Below, piece after piece: positions 35,399 through 45,597 of a DNA stretch of 64,000 nt. Position 1 is the stretch's first letter, and each line of letters begins with the position of its first letter. Source of the stretch: Benincasa hispida (taxonomy: Eukaryota > Streptophyta > Magnoliopsida > Cucurbitales > Cucurbitaceae); the NCBI RefSeq assembly GCF_009727055.1, contig NC_052349.1, positions 94,024,146 through 94,088,145 on the forward strand. Direction: 5' to 3'. The notes beneath the pieces were generated by a model, which was not told where the DNA came from, searched no databases, and saw only the letters and a list, made by a program, of their open reading frames with translations. The translations under genes were made by a program, and so were the position numbers.

Positions 35399-37052
35399 AC
35401 ATGTACTTATTATCAAGTTAAAATCTTGCATTTCTAAGATCACTTGCTCAAATAATTAAGTTAAAGAGCACAATTTTTTTATTATACAATTAAGATCATT
35501 CATCTTAATAATGTTGGTGACTTTACATACCAAGCTTTTGATAATTATTTTATGTCAATTGGGATAAGTGTTGAAAATCATGTAGCTCATATTCATACAC
35601 AAAATGGTTTAATAGAATCATTCATAAAACATTTGCAGTTAATTGCTAGATCATTGCTTATGAAAGCTAAGCTTCCTACATCTATACGGGGACATGCTAT
35701 TTTGCATGTAGCGTCATTTGTACACATTAGGCCAGTAGCTTATCATAAGTACTCACCAATACAATCAGCTTATGGCCACGAGCCAAATATTTCCCACTTA
35801 AGAATTTTTTTTATGTGCAATATATGTTCCAACTACTCCACCACGACGCACTAAGATGGGTCCCCAAAGGAGGTTAAGAATATATGTTGGATATGATTCC
35901 CCATAAATTATTAAATATCTTAAACCCCTGAGGGGTGATGTATTTACAGCACGATTTGATGATTGTCATTTTAATGAGACAATCCAATATTAGGGGGAGG
36001 AATTAAAAAAGTTGGAAAAAGAAATTACATGCAATGCATCGTTATTGTCTCATTTAGACCCCCGTACAGGTCAATGTGAATTTAAAGTTCAAAAGATAAT
36101 TCATTTGCAAAATATAGCAAATCAGTTACCAGATGCATCTACAAAAGCAAAGAAAGTAACTAAGTCACATGTACCAGCTGCAAATGTTCCATCGAAAATT
36201 GATATCTCAACACAATAAATTATCATTAATGAGTCTGGAACACACCAGAAACGTGGTAAACCAGTGGGTTTCAAAGATAAAAATCTTCGAAAAAGAAGAA
36301 TAATAAACAGTCAAGAAGACTTGGTTGAAGATATAAATACCTATGAAAAAATCATTGACATGACTAGTGAGGAAAGTGAAATACCTAAAGAGAATAATGA
36401 GATTTCAATAAACTATGTCAAGAGAATAATGAGATTTCAATAAACTATGTCATGACAGGAAAATGATGGAACTAAACTAATATAGTTATTGACAACATTT
36501 TTGCGTATAATGTTGGTCTTGATATTATATCTAAAAGTGAGGATCCTGAACCAAAATATGTTGAAGAATATCTACATTGAAAAGATCGGTTTCAATGGAA
36601 AGAAGCAATCGAGGCATAATTAAATTCACAAAACGTCAGGTTTTTAGATCAGTAGTCTGAACTCCATAAGGTGTCAAACCTATGAGATACAAATGGGTAT
36701 TTGTGAGGAAAAGAAATGAAAATAATGAGGTCACAAGATTTCAAGCAAGACTAGTTGCACAAGGTTTTTCACAAATACCTGGTATTGATTATGAGGAGAC
36801 GTATTCTCTGGCGGTGGATGCAATTACACTAAGATATTTAATTGGCCTGACTGTGTATGAAAATCTGGGCATGCATCTTATGGATGTACTCACAACATAT
36901 TTATATGGATCTATTGATAATGATACTTATATGAGAATTCTAGAAGGATTTAAGGTATCTGAAACATATAAACCCAATTCCTGGAATTGTATTCAATAAA
37001 GTTACAGAGATCATTACATGTATTGAAACAATCAAGACAAATATGGTAAAAT
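35399..37052 (+). pseudogene. Ty1/copia integrase and reverse transcriptase pseudogene (third copia family)
   Basis: Reads LLAQIIKLRAQF, then the integrase core with NNVGDFTYQAFDNYFMSIGI. The catalytic Asp of the usual LDNAGEF is Asn here. HTQNGLIESFIKHLQLIARS follows, retaining the Glu of the D-D-E triad. Then come GHEPNISHLRIF, GPQRRLRIYVGYDS, SHLDPRTGQCEFKVQKIIHL, and the RT start YKWVFVRKRNENNEVTRFQARLVAQGF, IDYEETYSLAV, LTVYENLGMHLMDVLTTYLYGS. It fades out at SIKLQRSLHVLKQS near 37050, before the YVDD motif. A 29-base direct duplication (AAGAGAATAATGAGATTTC) lies at 36390-36440. Several stops; non-functional. The family is different from the 1-18 kb copies and from the Ale and SIRE elements. 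Confidence 0.85.
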
Positions 37053-40000
37053 TATTCAAATATTTATCTCTCTTATATTATATAATTTAATTTTGAATCT
37101 TATTCAAAATAAACTATTATAATGTATCCATATACATTATATTATGTGTATCTCATACAATTAATTTACATTCTCTAATTTAATTTGAACAATTTAAATA
37201 ATTCCAAAACTAGTAGATCCCCGTATTACCTTTAGTGAGCTAGTAGGGGGACTTAATGGACCTACAACTAGAAGTTTTAGTGATACGAGATTAAATTAAT
37301 TAAATTCTTTAATTAAATTAATCAACCTTCATTAACTATGGGTCACTCCATTAAAGACCCACAGCAACACCATTCACATTGTAGATATATTTTTGTGTCC
37401 ATGAATATAACCAATCATCAATAAGTCGACCATTCACAAATTACTCATAATTACAACTGGGTCAAATTACTGTTTTATCCCTATTATTACCATTTACTCC
37501 TTAAGTCCCACTAATCCTCTAATGAACAACTTATTTATGGTCCTACCATAAACAAATCCCTTTTAGGCCAACGAGAGGAAGGGGCCCCTTGTTCAAAATC
37601 CGAAGAAGGAGTAATTCCTCTACTTTCCCTAAAGGCAGGAATGAGTGAACTTCATCTTGTATACCCATATTCTTAGCTCCTTACTTGGACTAATCCTTCA
37701 AAGTGATAGGCTTATTGAGTCGGCGATATGGGTCACTCGCATCTATACAAATCAAATGACTGCCCTCATAGACAAGAGTCCATTACATACTCAGGATTGG
37801 GATCGAGTTATCTATAGTCATCCTATGAAATGTTAATATCTTCAGTCAATGGTATTATAAAGGGATATTAAATATTTCACGGTCCAGTCTTACACAAACT
37901 CTTTGTATAGGATATGCCCACGCTCATGTCTTCATATGAACGATTTAGATTAAATCATTTGTAACACTTACAACTCTTGTAAAATTTATAAAGTGGGTTG
38001 TATCTGTAATGTCACTAGGACAAGTCACCCCCACTCTATATTGGATTCAGGAAGCAAGAAGCGAAAGAAAAATAGGATCATTAAGCATTTTAATTCATTA
38101 ATTTTGGCTTCAAACTAAGCATGCTCAGAGTTTCAACACTAACCTATGAAGTATCTTTGATTCACGATCTTCAATTGCAATCTCCTTCTTCTTTGGATGT
38201 GAACCACCACAAGGTCTTCCATACTATTCTCTTGGTCCCTTAGATTGAGTTGTGGGACTCAAAATAAGCTTGAATTGAAGGGAATTGAAGAGGAGATTAC
38301 TGGTTCTACATAGTGTGAAGAACACTTCTTCAAACACAAATTCTCAGCCTTCAACAATGATTGCTATGTCTACATTCCACTCAAAATTCTAGTTTTATAT
38401 TGCATGACTTTCATGCAACTAACAACCATACATGAATCACAGCTCATGCTTGAATAATTGAGCTGAAGAGAAATGGAATTATGTGTGAATTACTACAATA
38501 TGAAAGTGGAAAAATCCCATTTTTGAGATTTTTTTCCATTTTCAAATTTTCTTTTATTTTTCTTTTTAATTTTTGATTTCCAAAATTAAAAAAATGCTTC
38601 ATTTTTTAATTCCTTAATTAAAAATGAAATTTTATTAATTTTACAAAATTAATTCAATAATTAATTTTTTGATAAAATAAATAAATAATTAATTTAATAT
38701 AAAATATTAAATTAATTTAACGTCAATTCTACATTTACGAATCCCTATTCATGAAATTAATATTTAAATCATATTTAAATATTAATCGATTCTCCAATTC
38801 TGTTTAATTCCAAAATGAAACGTGTAATTATATCACATACAATTACTAATTCTCCTAATTCTAATTTGAACATTTCAAATTAACTTATCATACTACTCTA
38901 AGACTAATCCATTTGTGAGCTAGTAGGGGACCTAGTGGACCTACAGATCATAGGTTCCAATGATCTGAGATTAATTGGCTAAACCCTTTACACCAAATTA
39001 ACCCTTATTTGTTAACTACTGGGTCACTGCACTAAAGCTCGTAGTTGTACTCCTTCACTGTAGATATATTGTGTCCATTCGATATAACCATGCTTAGTAA
39101 GTTAACCCTTCACAAGTTGTTCGTAATAATGACTAGGTCAAAAGGTTGTTTTACCCAAGATTACCTCTTGTTCCTTAAGCCCCACTGATCCTCTAATGAA
39201 CAATTGGTTTGTAATCATCAAACTGAGTCCCTCTCGGGCCAATGAGAGGGTAAGGCCCCTTGTTCAAGACCCGGAGTCAACACTTGAGGGAACAACCTCT
39301 CTACTATCCTTAAAAATAGGTAGGAGTGAACTCCATCTTGCACCATATGTCCCCCGCTATCTACCTGGTCTTACCCCTGAAATGGGAGGTTTATTGAGCC
39401 TATACTTTTGAGTTAACCCTCACTTATGCAAATCTAAGGATAATCCCGAATAAACACGAGTTCATAGTTAGCTCAAGATTAAGGTCAAGTTACCTAGGTC
39501 ATCGTTTTAAAATAGTCAATATTAAACAGTAAACAACGTTATAAAGTAAGAGTGACTTATTTCGTGATCCGATCTTGTGCAAACTCATTGCACAGGACAC
39601 CTCCACTCCTCATGTCATCACATGTACGAATTAGGATCACTTCGTCTATAGCACTTTACAGTTTTTTATAACAACTACAGAGTAGACCGCATCCGATAGT
39701 ATTACCAGAATAAGGTACCCAACCTTATTCATATACTATAGATCATTTTGACTATTTACTTGAACCTAGTCTACTTTTATGTCTCCACATAAAGTTCAAG
39801 TACTCATATAATAGTCATGGATCTTTTAGTTTATTAGATTTATTTCTAAAAATGAAATAAGCAATTTATATATTCAATAACAACTATACAGAATGAGTTT
39901 ATTGTTTACAAACGACGAGTTTTAGGACATAAAACTCAACACTCTATTCATATACTACATATCGGTTATTACTTGAACATGATCCACTTATATGTCTACT

Positions 40001-40166
40001 ATATACTGTTCAAGCTACATTAAATAATCATGGATCTTAGTTTATTGAATTGAGTGTATGCAATATAAATGTCAAATAAAATAACTCCTTGTTTTATTAA
40101 ATAAATATTCATAACTACAGTTCACAAACTACGAGACCCGCGAGATTTAGGACACTAATCCCAACA
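37053..40166 (-). mobile_element. LTR-G, reverse, interrupted by LTR-A3
   Basis: Pieces 37053-38038 and 39942-40166. The right terminus is an exact LTR edge (reverse complement TGTTGGGATTAGTGTCC). It shares the general layout of LTR-A and E (GGGGCCCCTTGTTC, GTAGATATATTTTTGTGTCC) but is a separate family. The left limit is approximate: the sequence fades into AT-rich DNA where the copia RT ends. Confidence 0.65.
38039..39941 (-). mobile_element. Solo LTR-A (copy A3) with target duplication
   Basis: 1903 bp reverse LTR. Right edge ACATAAAACTCAACA, left edge TATTGGATTCAGG. Flanked by identical CTCTA at 38034-38038 and 39942-39946. The body matches 45598-47585, including CTCTTGGTCCCTTAGATTGA and the AT-rich centre. 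It interrupts LTR-G, which continues colinearly. No coding content. Confidence 0.85.
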
Positions 40167-40977
40167 AGTAGATGAGGAGTTCTCTTAAGTGCTAGTTCCA
40201 AGTTTTGAATAAATGGTACCCACCCTCTCATTGGCCCAAGAGGGACTTGGTTTATAGTAGGATCATAAACAGATTGTTCATTAAAGAGATCAGTAATACA
40301 TAAGGAGTAAGAAATAATTACAATGGTAAAACGATAATTTGATCCACATGTAATTGCAAACAACTCGTAAAAGATCGACTTGTAGTGGTTAAATCCATGG
40401 ATGTAAAATATTCTATAGTACGAATAGTGCAGTTGTGGGTTTTTCAATGAGAGACCCATAGTTAATGAATGTTGATTAATGTAATTAAAGAGTTTAATTA
40501 GTTAATCTTGATCATTGGAGTTTCTAATCTATAGATCCATTAGGTCTCCTACTAGCTCATAATAGGTAAACAAGGACCATTAATTTTTTTTTAAATGAAA
40601 TGTTCAAATTTACTAATGGGATATTCATTAATGGTAAATAATACAATTATAATGCAAAGTTAACCTTTGGATAAGATTCAAAATTAAACTTTATAATAAA
40701 AGGAGATTTATTGTATTTTATATTCAAATATTTAAATTAAATATTAGATATTTAATTTTATAAATTAGTTAATTAATTTAAGTTTGTTATTAATTATTTT
40801 AACTAATAATTAATTAAATTAAATTAAATGAGTTTAATTTAATTTAAATTGAGAAAATGTAAAGTGGTGGTTTTTTGGGAGGGAGTTTTCTCTCGTAGAG
40901 TTGGTTATTATAGAAAAAGTCTCGTTCCATCTCCCCTTCTCCTCTCCCAATGATTTTTTTTTAGAGAGAAATGAGTT

Positions 40978-41996
40978 ATAAAATTGTCAGAAATAGCACA
41001 CTCAACTTTTCATCTTTCAAAACTAGCATGCTTTTTAAAAAGTCGTTAAACTAATTTTTCTTCGTGGATCTCAGGCAAGATCGACCACCAAGATTTAGTT
41101 AAAAAAAAATTCATTTTTTCTCACTTATCGATTGTTTTGACCCTTTCTCGGTACATCTCGGAGAGGTTAATCACCGAGATTCTAGTATTTTTTAAAAAAT
41201 ATTAGATAATCTATCAAATCTTATACCAAATCTTATATATTTTCAAATTTTCTCCAAATTTTAAATTTGATTATCTTTATTGTCATATTCAATTCTTACA
41301 TAATTTTAAGCCCATTTTTATTTCCATAATTATATGAATTTCTAAACTTCCAAATGAATTTACCAACTAGATTTTTTAGATGGATGATTGCATTTTGACT
41401 TTTAAATTTTGGCAAAGATTAAATTTTGCAAAAAAAAAAAAAAAGGTAAGATATGGAAAATATATAAAAACTCAGTATTAATCTGCAAAAAATTTATCAA
41501 TCTTGGTGTTAATCTGTTCGAGATTCATACTGAGATTTTATATATTTTTCATATTTTACCTTTTTTTTTGGAAAAAATTAGTCTTTCCAAAAATTTAAAA
41601 ATCAAAATCAATTAGCTGAGACCCATTCTAAAAAAAATCATTTTAATAATTGTTAAATTGATTTGAAAATTAGAAATTGGGCTAAAGATTTAAAAAATAA
41701 TGTAAGATTTTGATATAATATTTGGTAAAGATACTCGAATTTGGAGAAGATTTGAAAATATATAAAATTTGGTATAAGATTTACGAAGACCACATAATAT
41801 TTTGAAAAAATTGCTCGAACCTTGGTGTAATCTCATACCGAGAAAGGGCCAAAACAATTAGAAAAAGGTAATTTTTTTAACTGAATCTCGAATGTCAATC
41901 TCACCCGAGATGGATCTAGAAAAACTATCTAAGTTTTCAAAAAGAGTGTTAGCTTTGTAAGGTGAAAACTTATAGTTGTTATTTATGACAATTTCC
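40978..41996. mobile_element. Fold-back element 2, MULE-like, with 10-bp target duplication
   Basis: 1019 bp. The left arm (40978-41190) and the reverse complement of the right arm (41790-41996) align with few gaps: AAATTGTCA at the tips, CATGCTTTTTAAAAAG, TAGTTAAAAAAA, and TTGTTTTGACCCTTTCTCGG against TTGTTTTGGCCCTTTCTCGG. Flanks are identical GAAATGAGTT (40968-40977 and 41997-42006), the 9-10 bp size typical of Mutator-like elements with long terminal inverted repeats. There is no transposase, so it is non-autonomous. Confidence 0.85.
41440..41567. repeat. Inner inverted repeat within fold-back element 2
   Basis: AAAAAGGTAAGATATGGAAA, followed by AACTCAGTATTAATC, is mirrored by GATTCATACTGAGATTT and CATATTTTACCTTTTT. 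It makes a second hairpin nested in the loop of the larger one. It could be a separate small element or a relic of the arms. Confidence 0.7.
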
Positions 41997-42329
41997 GAAA
42001 TGAGTTCTCTATGAAAGCTTTCCAAAATTCAATTCCCTTTAATCTCTTTCTGAAGGCGGTTAACCGATCCTTGCCAAGAGAATAGCAGAAAAGGCCCTAT
42101 GGTAACATCACAATACTGTTCTTGGAAGATTGATTCGTCAAGGAAGAAGTTGTTGGAATTCTTGAAGACGGTCTTCAAAGGTGTGGTCTTTCTTCTTTTA
42201 CTGTAATTTTGTTTGCTTAATACGTAAATGTTGTAAATCTTGTTCACTTTTTTTTTCGTGTTATGATATCCAAAACAAAATTGAAAGCAACGCGTCCACT
42301 CGCTTCCGTTGTGAGATTCGATCCATTCA

Positions 42330-42331
42330 TA

Positions 42332-42365
<34 letters not shown>
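42330..42365. repeat. (TA)n microsatellite followed by a T-tract
   Basis: A dinucleotide TA run and then about 16 T residues, immediately after the LTR-G end. Confidence 0.85.
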
Positions 42366-43356
42366 GATAAAATGTTTGTAAATTGTTTCTTTAAAATCTG
42401 AAAAACACTTTGAAGTTCTTTCTAGCATTATTGCTTTAAATTAAATTATCCCCCAACATGATATTTTATACGCAATTCTTCTAAGTTTTAACCGTTAAAC
42501 ATTTGCCATTGGTAAATGTAGTTCCAAACCTGTCTTAATACAGTAACTCCTCGATGAACCACCTTTTTTTTTTTACGTTTTTACTCAATCTTAGAAGAAC
42601 TGGAAGTTAATACTGAATTTTTGATGACTTTTGAGTGGAGTACTTGTTTTATAATTAGTCAAGAATCACGTGCATGAAAATTTGTAGTTTCATTAATTTT
42701 TTAAATAGTGATTCTTTAGCATGTAATAAATCATTATTATACAATTTTGTTTTGATTGACATCAACTTTTAAAATAAATAGTGTAACCATTTTTATTTTA
42801 ATCATATTATCTTCCTTTTCAAAAAAAATAAAATAAAATAAAAAACTTCTATGTAGAACAAATAGTGAACTTTTTTTTTTTAATATTTTAATATTGAAAT
42901 ATAGATAATGAAACAATTTTTATTTTAATATTATCACATATCTACTGTAAAATTAATTTTCCATACACGGAATGAAGCATTTTTTCACCATATAACCAAC
43001 TTTAAGTGGATTAAATCATCTTAATTTTTTTGTGCTTTTCTCTAAACTTGGATTGCATCAAAAAGATTAGAAAATATCTACTGATATGTGATTATTTATA
43101 TATCCCAAATCTAATTAAATCAACTTGGTGTGTGTGGGAGAAAATTTTAATCTTTTTTTTATAGAGGCTGATAGAAGTTTATCAGTACCTATCGGTGATA
43201 GAAACTGGTAGAAGTTTATCACGAATAGAAATCTATTAATATCTATGCTATTTCTGTAAATAGTTTGACATTTTTTCTGTCTGTGAAAATTTCTCTATAT
43301 AATATTACTCAAAAGTTGAATCTCTCACTCTACCTTTGTTTAGATTAAAAGTTACA
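42366..43356. other. Non-coding AT-rich intergenic DNA
   Basis: No gene recognised. It contains A/T tracts and, at about 43165-43245, repeated palindromic pieces GATAGAAGTTTATCA. Part of the upstream sequence of the U5 gene. Confidence 0.55.
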
Positions 43357-43720
43357 TTTAGTCCTTTAAACTTTCATAAAAGTAACAATTTAATCTCTAA
43401 ACTTTTATTTGTAACAATTTAGCTCTTGTACTTTCAATTTTGTGATAATTTAGTTCATGAACTTTTGTATGTAATAATTTAATCCTTTTACAATCAAATT
43501 TGTTATAATTTAGTCCTTAATGTACACAAATTCATTAAAATTTGATGTCAACTTTTATTATTTTATGATGTAAACTTTATATTTTATAAAAATGTTGAGT
43601 GTCTAATTAGTTATCAATTGATTTATGCAATAGATCTCATTAAATCTTAATACTAATTTCTAAATCATCATAAATTTTAAAGAACTAAATTATTAATTTT
43701 ATGAAAGTCTAGAGATTAAA
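43357..43720. mobile_element. Fold-back MITE-like element 3
   Basis: The left part TTTAGTCCTTTAAACTTTCATAAAA (quoted as two blocks: TTTAGTCCTTTAAAC and TTTCATAAAA) is mirrored on the right by TTTTATGAAAGTCTAGAGATTAAAA. The left half also holds about four degenerate direct repeats of AATTTAGTCCTTAAACTTT at roughly 35-45 bp spacing. It resembles element 1 at 33885. Non-coding. Ends approximate. Confidence 0.55.
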
Positions 43721-43902
43721 AGGGATTTTAAAGCAAAAATCAAATAGGGTAAAACTTGGTAAACATTTGGAGGAAAAATGGTTAAAAATGTTAATTACCG
43801 ACTTGGATGTTGGAACAAGAAAATTGGAACATTGAATTCGTAATAAATGGGGATTTTATATATAGTGCTAAGAGAGTGAACAGAGAGAATGTAATTGGGG
43901 AA

Positions 43903-43913
43903 TTCCCACATCG
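43903..43913 (+). promoter_or_regulatory. Plant snRNA upstream sequence element (USE)
   Basis: TTCCCACATCG, one base from the plant USE consensus RTCCCACATCG. It ends 32 bases before the TATA box, the wider spacing used by RNA polymerase II snRNA genes (Pol III genes such as U6 have about 10 bases less). Confidence 0.85.
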
Positions 43914-43945
43914 TAAGGAATCGTATTAGTGGACCGTTCAGCGAC

Positions 43946-43953
43946 TATATAAA
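43946..43953 (+). promoter_or_regulatory. TATA box of the U5 snRNA gene
   Basis: TATATAAA, 32 bases after the USE and about 30 bases before the predicted RNA start. Confidence 0.8.
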
Positions 43954-43975
43954 CCGCACCAATGAAATTTTGTAA

Positions 43976-44107
43976 GCCTACGGAGCCGTGCGGTGAAAAC
44001 ACAGCGGACTATTCTTTCGCCTTTTACTAAAGAATGCCGTGTACTCGTCGCTTATGAGCGGCATGCGCCTATTTTTGGAGGGCCCCGCTGTTCCTGTGGT
44101 CGGTCCC
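43976..44107 (+). ncRNA. U5: U5 spliceosomal snRNA gene
   Basis: U5 snRNA is the RNA core of U5 snRNP; its loop I holds the exon ends during splicing in the nucleus. Seen here: stem 1 ATTCTTT (44011-44017) pairing with AAAGAAT (44029-44035), enclosing the invariant loop I GCCTTTTAC (44019-44027). Outer pairing is CGG/CCG. A variable arm GTCGCTTATGAGCGGC (44047-44062) follows, then the Sm site ATTTTTGG (44071-44078) and a 3' stem-loop ending GGTCCC (about 44107). A near-consensus USE and TATA box lie upstream with Pol II spacing. Length (~130 nt) is slightly longer than a typical plant U5; the 5' end is inferred from the TATA distance and may be off by several bases. No disruption is visible, so it could be functional, although snRNA pseudogenes are common. 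A weak 3'-box-like A-rich stretch follows at 44110-44130. Confidence 0.93.
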
Positions 44108-44518
44108 AACAAAACTAAAACTAAACTTTTAGGTTCAAATAAAAGTGTAAAATTAACTTGATAAAATCACATGTTAACCACTTATGATAGTACTCCCAAT
44201 GTTAAACATCGCCCACTATCGTTAAAGATGGGAGAACGAAAATCGGGAAATAAGAAGACGAAAACTCATGTTGATCTGAAAGAAAGGCTTCTGCTTTTGA
44301 AGAATAGATAAGACCAAAACTTTTCAGATCTAGAGCAATTAAGTTTTTAGATCTGAAAAATTGTTACATACGTTTTTCACCAAGAATTGAATTTTAAAAC
44401 AACTTTCATATCCAAAATTAAAGCTATAATGTTGAAAAATTAAAAGGAAACAGAAATAAATATATATATATATATATATTTCTATTTCTCAAGCGATCGC
44501 AATTACCCAAAACCCATC
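44108..44518. other. Non-coding stretch with a (TA)n run
   Basis: Downstream of the U5 gene. It contains a TA dinucleotide run at 44461-44479 and nothing recognised as a gene. It ends at the target duplication of the Ale-like copia element. Confidence 0.6.
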
Positions 44519-44523
44519 TATTG

Positions 44524-44779
44524 AGTCATAATACACAACCTACTCAGCTGAGAGAAGAATTTACTCCAATGTGTATTTTTACAGGTATGTAGCTGTATAT
44601 TTGTACAAGATTATGAAGAGCCTTTAACCTGTACAATAGGACAAAAGAATGATTGGACCACACATATTACAGCTGTATTTTATAACGGCTTGGACAGAGG
44701 AGAAATGTTGGACTGAAGATTTGTTGAGACAATTTGTTTCTTTTCATTTTTAGGTGGGAAGTGACCACTTTCCTTCACA
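44524..44779 (-). repeat. 3' LTR of the Ale-like copia
   Basis: 256 bp. It matches 60796-61097 except for a ~45-bp loss. In its own orientation it starts TGTGAAGGAAAGTGG and ends TATTATGACT. The terminal ACT rather than CA is what the target duplication implies. Preceded (minus strand) by a polypurine tract TGCGGGGGGA at 44780-44789. Confidence 0.88.
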
Positions 44780-44805
44780 TCCCCCCGCAAACGAGCAGGT
44801 AATTC

Positions 44806-45597
44806 AGTTACCCCGAGTTTGGAGCGAAGGTAAGAGAATTGGGAATGAGCCAGGGGCTTGGTGAGGCAGTCTGCAACTTGGTTAGCAGATGGAACATAGC
44901 GAACTTCGAGAGCACCTTCAAGAACTTTGTCCCGGACAAAATGAACATCGATCTCAGATGTTTGGTCTTGGCATGGAAGACAGGGTTTGTGGCTAGCGTG
45001 CCAACACTGATATTGTCACACCACAGAGTTGACTTTGATGTTATAGGAACTCCAAGTTTACGAAGGAGCTGATGCAACCATATGATTTCAACAGAGGCAT
45101 GGGCTAGAGCCTGATATTCAAACTCAGTGTTGGAACTTGCCACGACCATTTGCTTTTTGGAGGACCATGATACAATGGTGTTACCCAAATACACATAGTA
45201 GGCTGCTATGGATCGTCGATCATCAATGTTGGATGCCTAGTCGGCATCAGAGAAGGTTGTTATGGCAAAGGTTTGCAGCTGGTGAGATTAATATTTCGTG
45301 ATGTTTGGTGCCACTTAGGTAGCGAAGCACCCTCTTCATCCTTTGCCAATGGACATCAGTGGGTTGTTTCAAGAATTGACTTAGGTGGTTGACAATGAAT
45401 GCAATGTCAGGGCGGGTGGTTGTGAGGTATTGGAGCGCCCCAATGGTACTGCGGTAAACAAAAGGGTCAAACAGTGGAGTGCCATTGAATATGGAAAAGT
45501 GTTTACCTACAGTAGATGGAGTAGGGGCTGGTTTGAGTGACGATAGATTCAGCCTAATGAGTAAATCCTCAATGTATTTTTCTTGAATGAGCAGAAG
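44806..45597 (-). pseudogene. Ale-like copia pol, end of RT and RNase H
   Basis: Minus strand from the LTR-A junction: LIQEKYIEDLLIRLNLSS, FNGTPLFDPFVYRSTIGALQ, LTTTRPDIAFIVNHLSQFLK, HWQRMKRVLRYLSGT, then after a frameshift ASNIDDRRSIAAYYVYLGNT, IVSWSSKKQMVVASSNTEFE, ALAHASVEIIWLHQLL, LWCDNISVGTLATNPVFHAK, TKH. RNase H residues (TEAEY-type) are altered to NTEFEY. The stop at 44808-44810 is the natural end, with the PPT just beyond. The other half of pol is at 51123-52628. Confidence 0.9.

Larger units (their letters stand above)
40167..42329 (+). repeat. LTR-G second-half fragment, forward, interrupted by a fold-back element
   Basis: Pieces 40167-40977 and 41997-42329, ending GAGATTCGATCCATTCA. 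It starts mid-LTR (GAGTTCTCTTAAGTG) directly after the terminus of the reverse LTR-G at 40166, so two LTR-G segments meet in opposite orientation. The 114-codon minus frame at 40115-40459 crosses this junction and is spurious. Confidence 0.6.

Noticed and set aside
40115..40459. 114-codon minus-strand frame
   Set aside because: It crosses the junction between two LTR-G segments and has no protein features.
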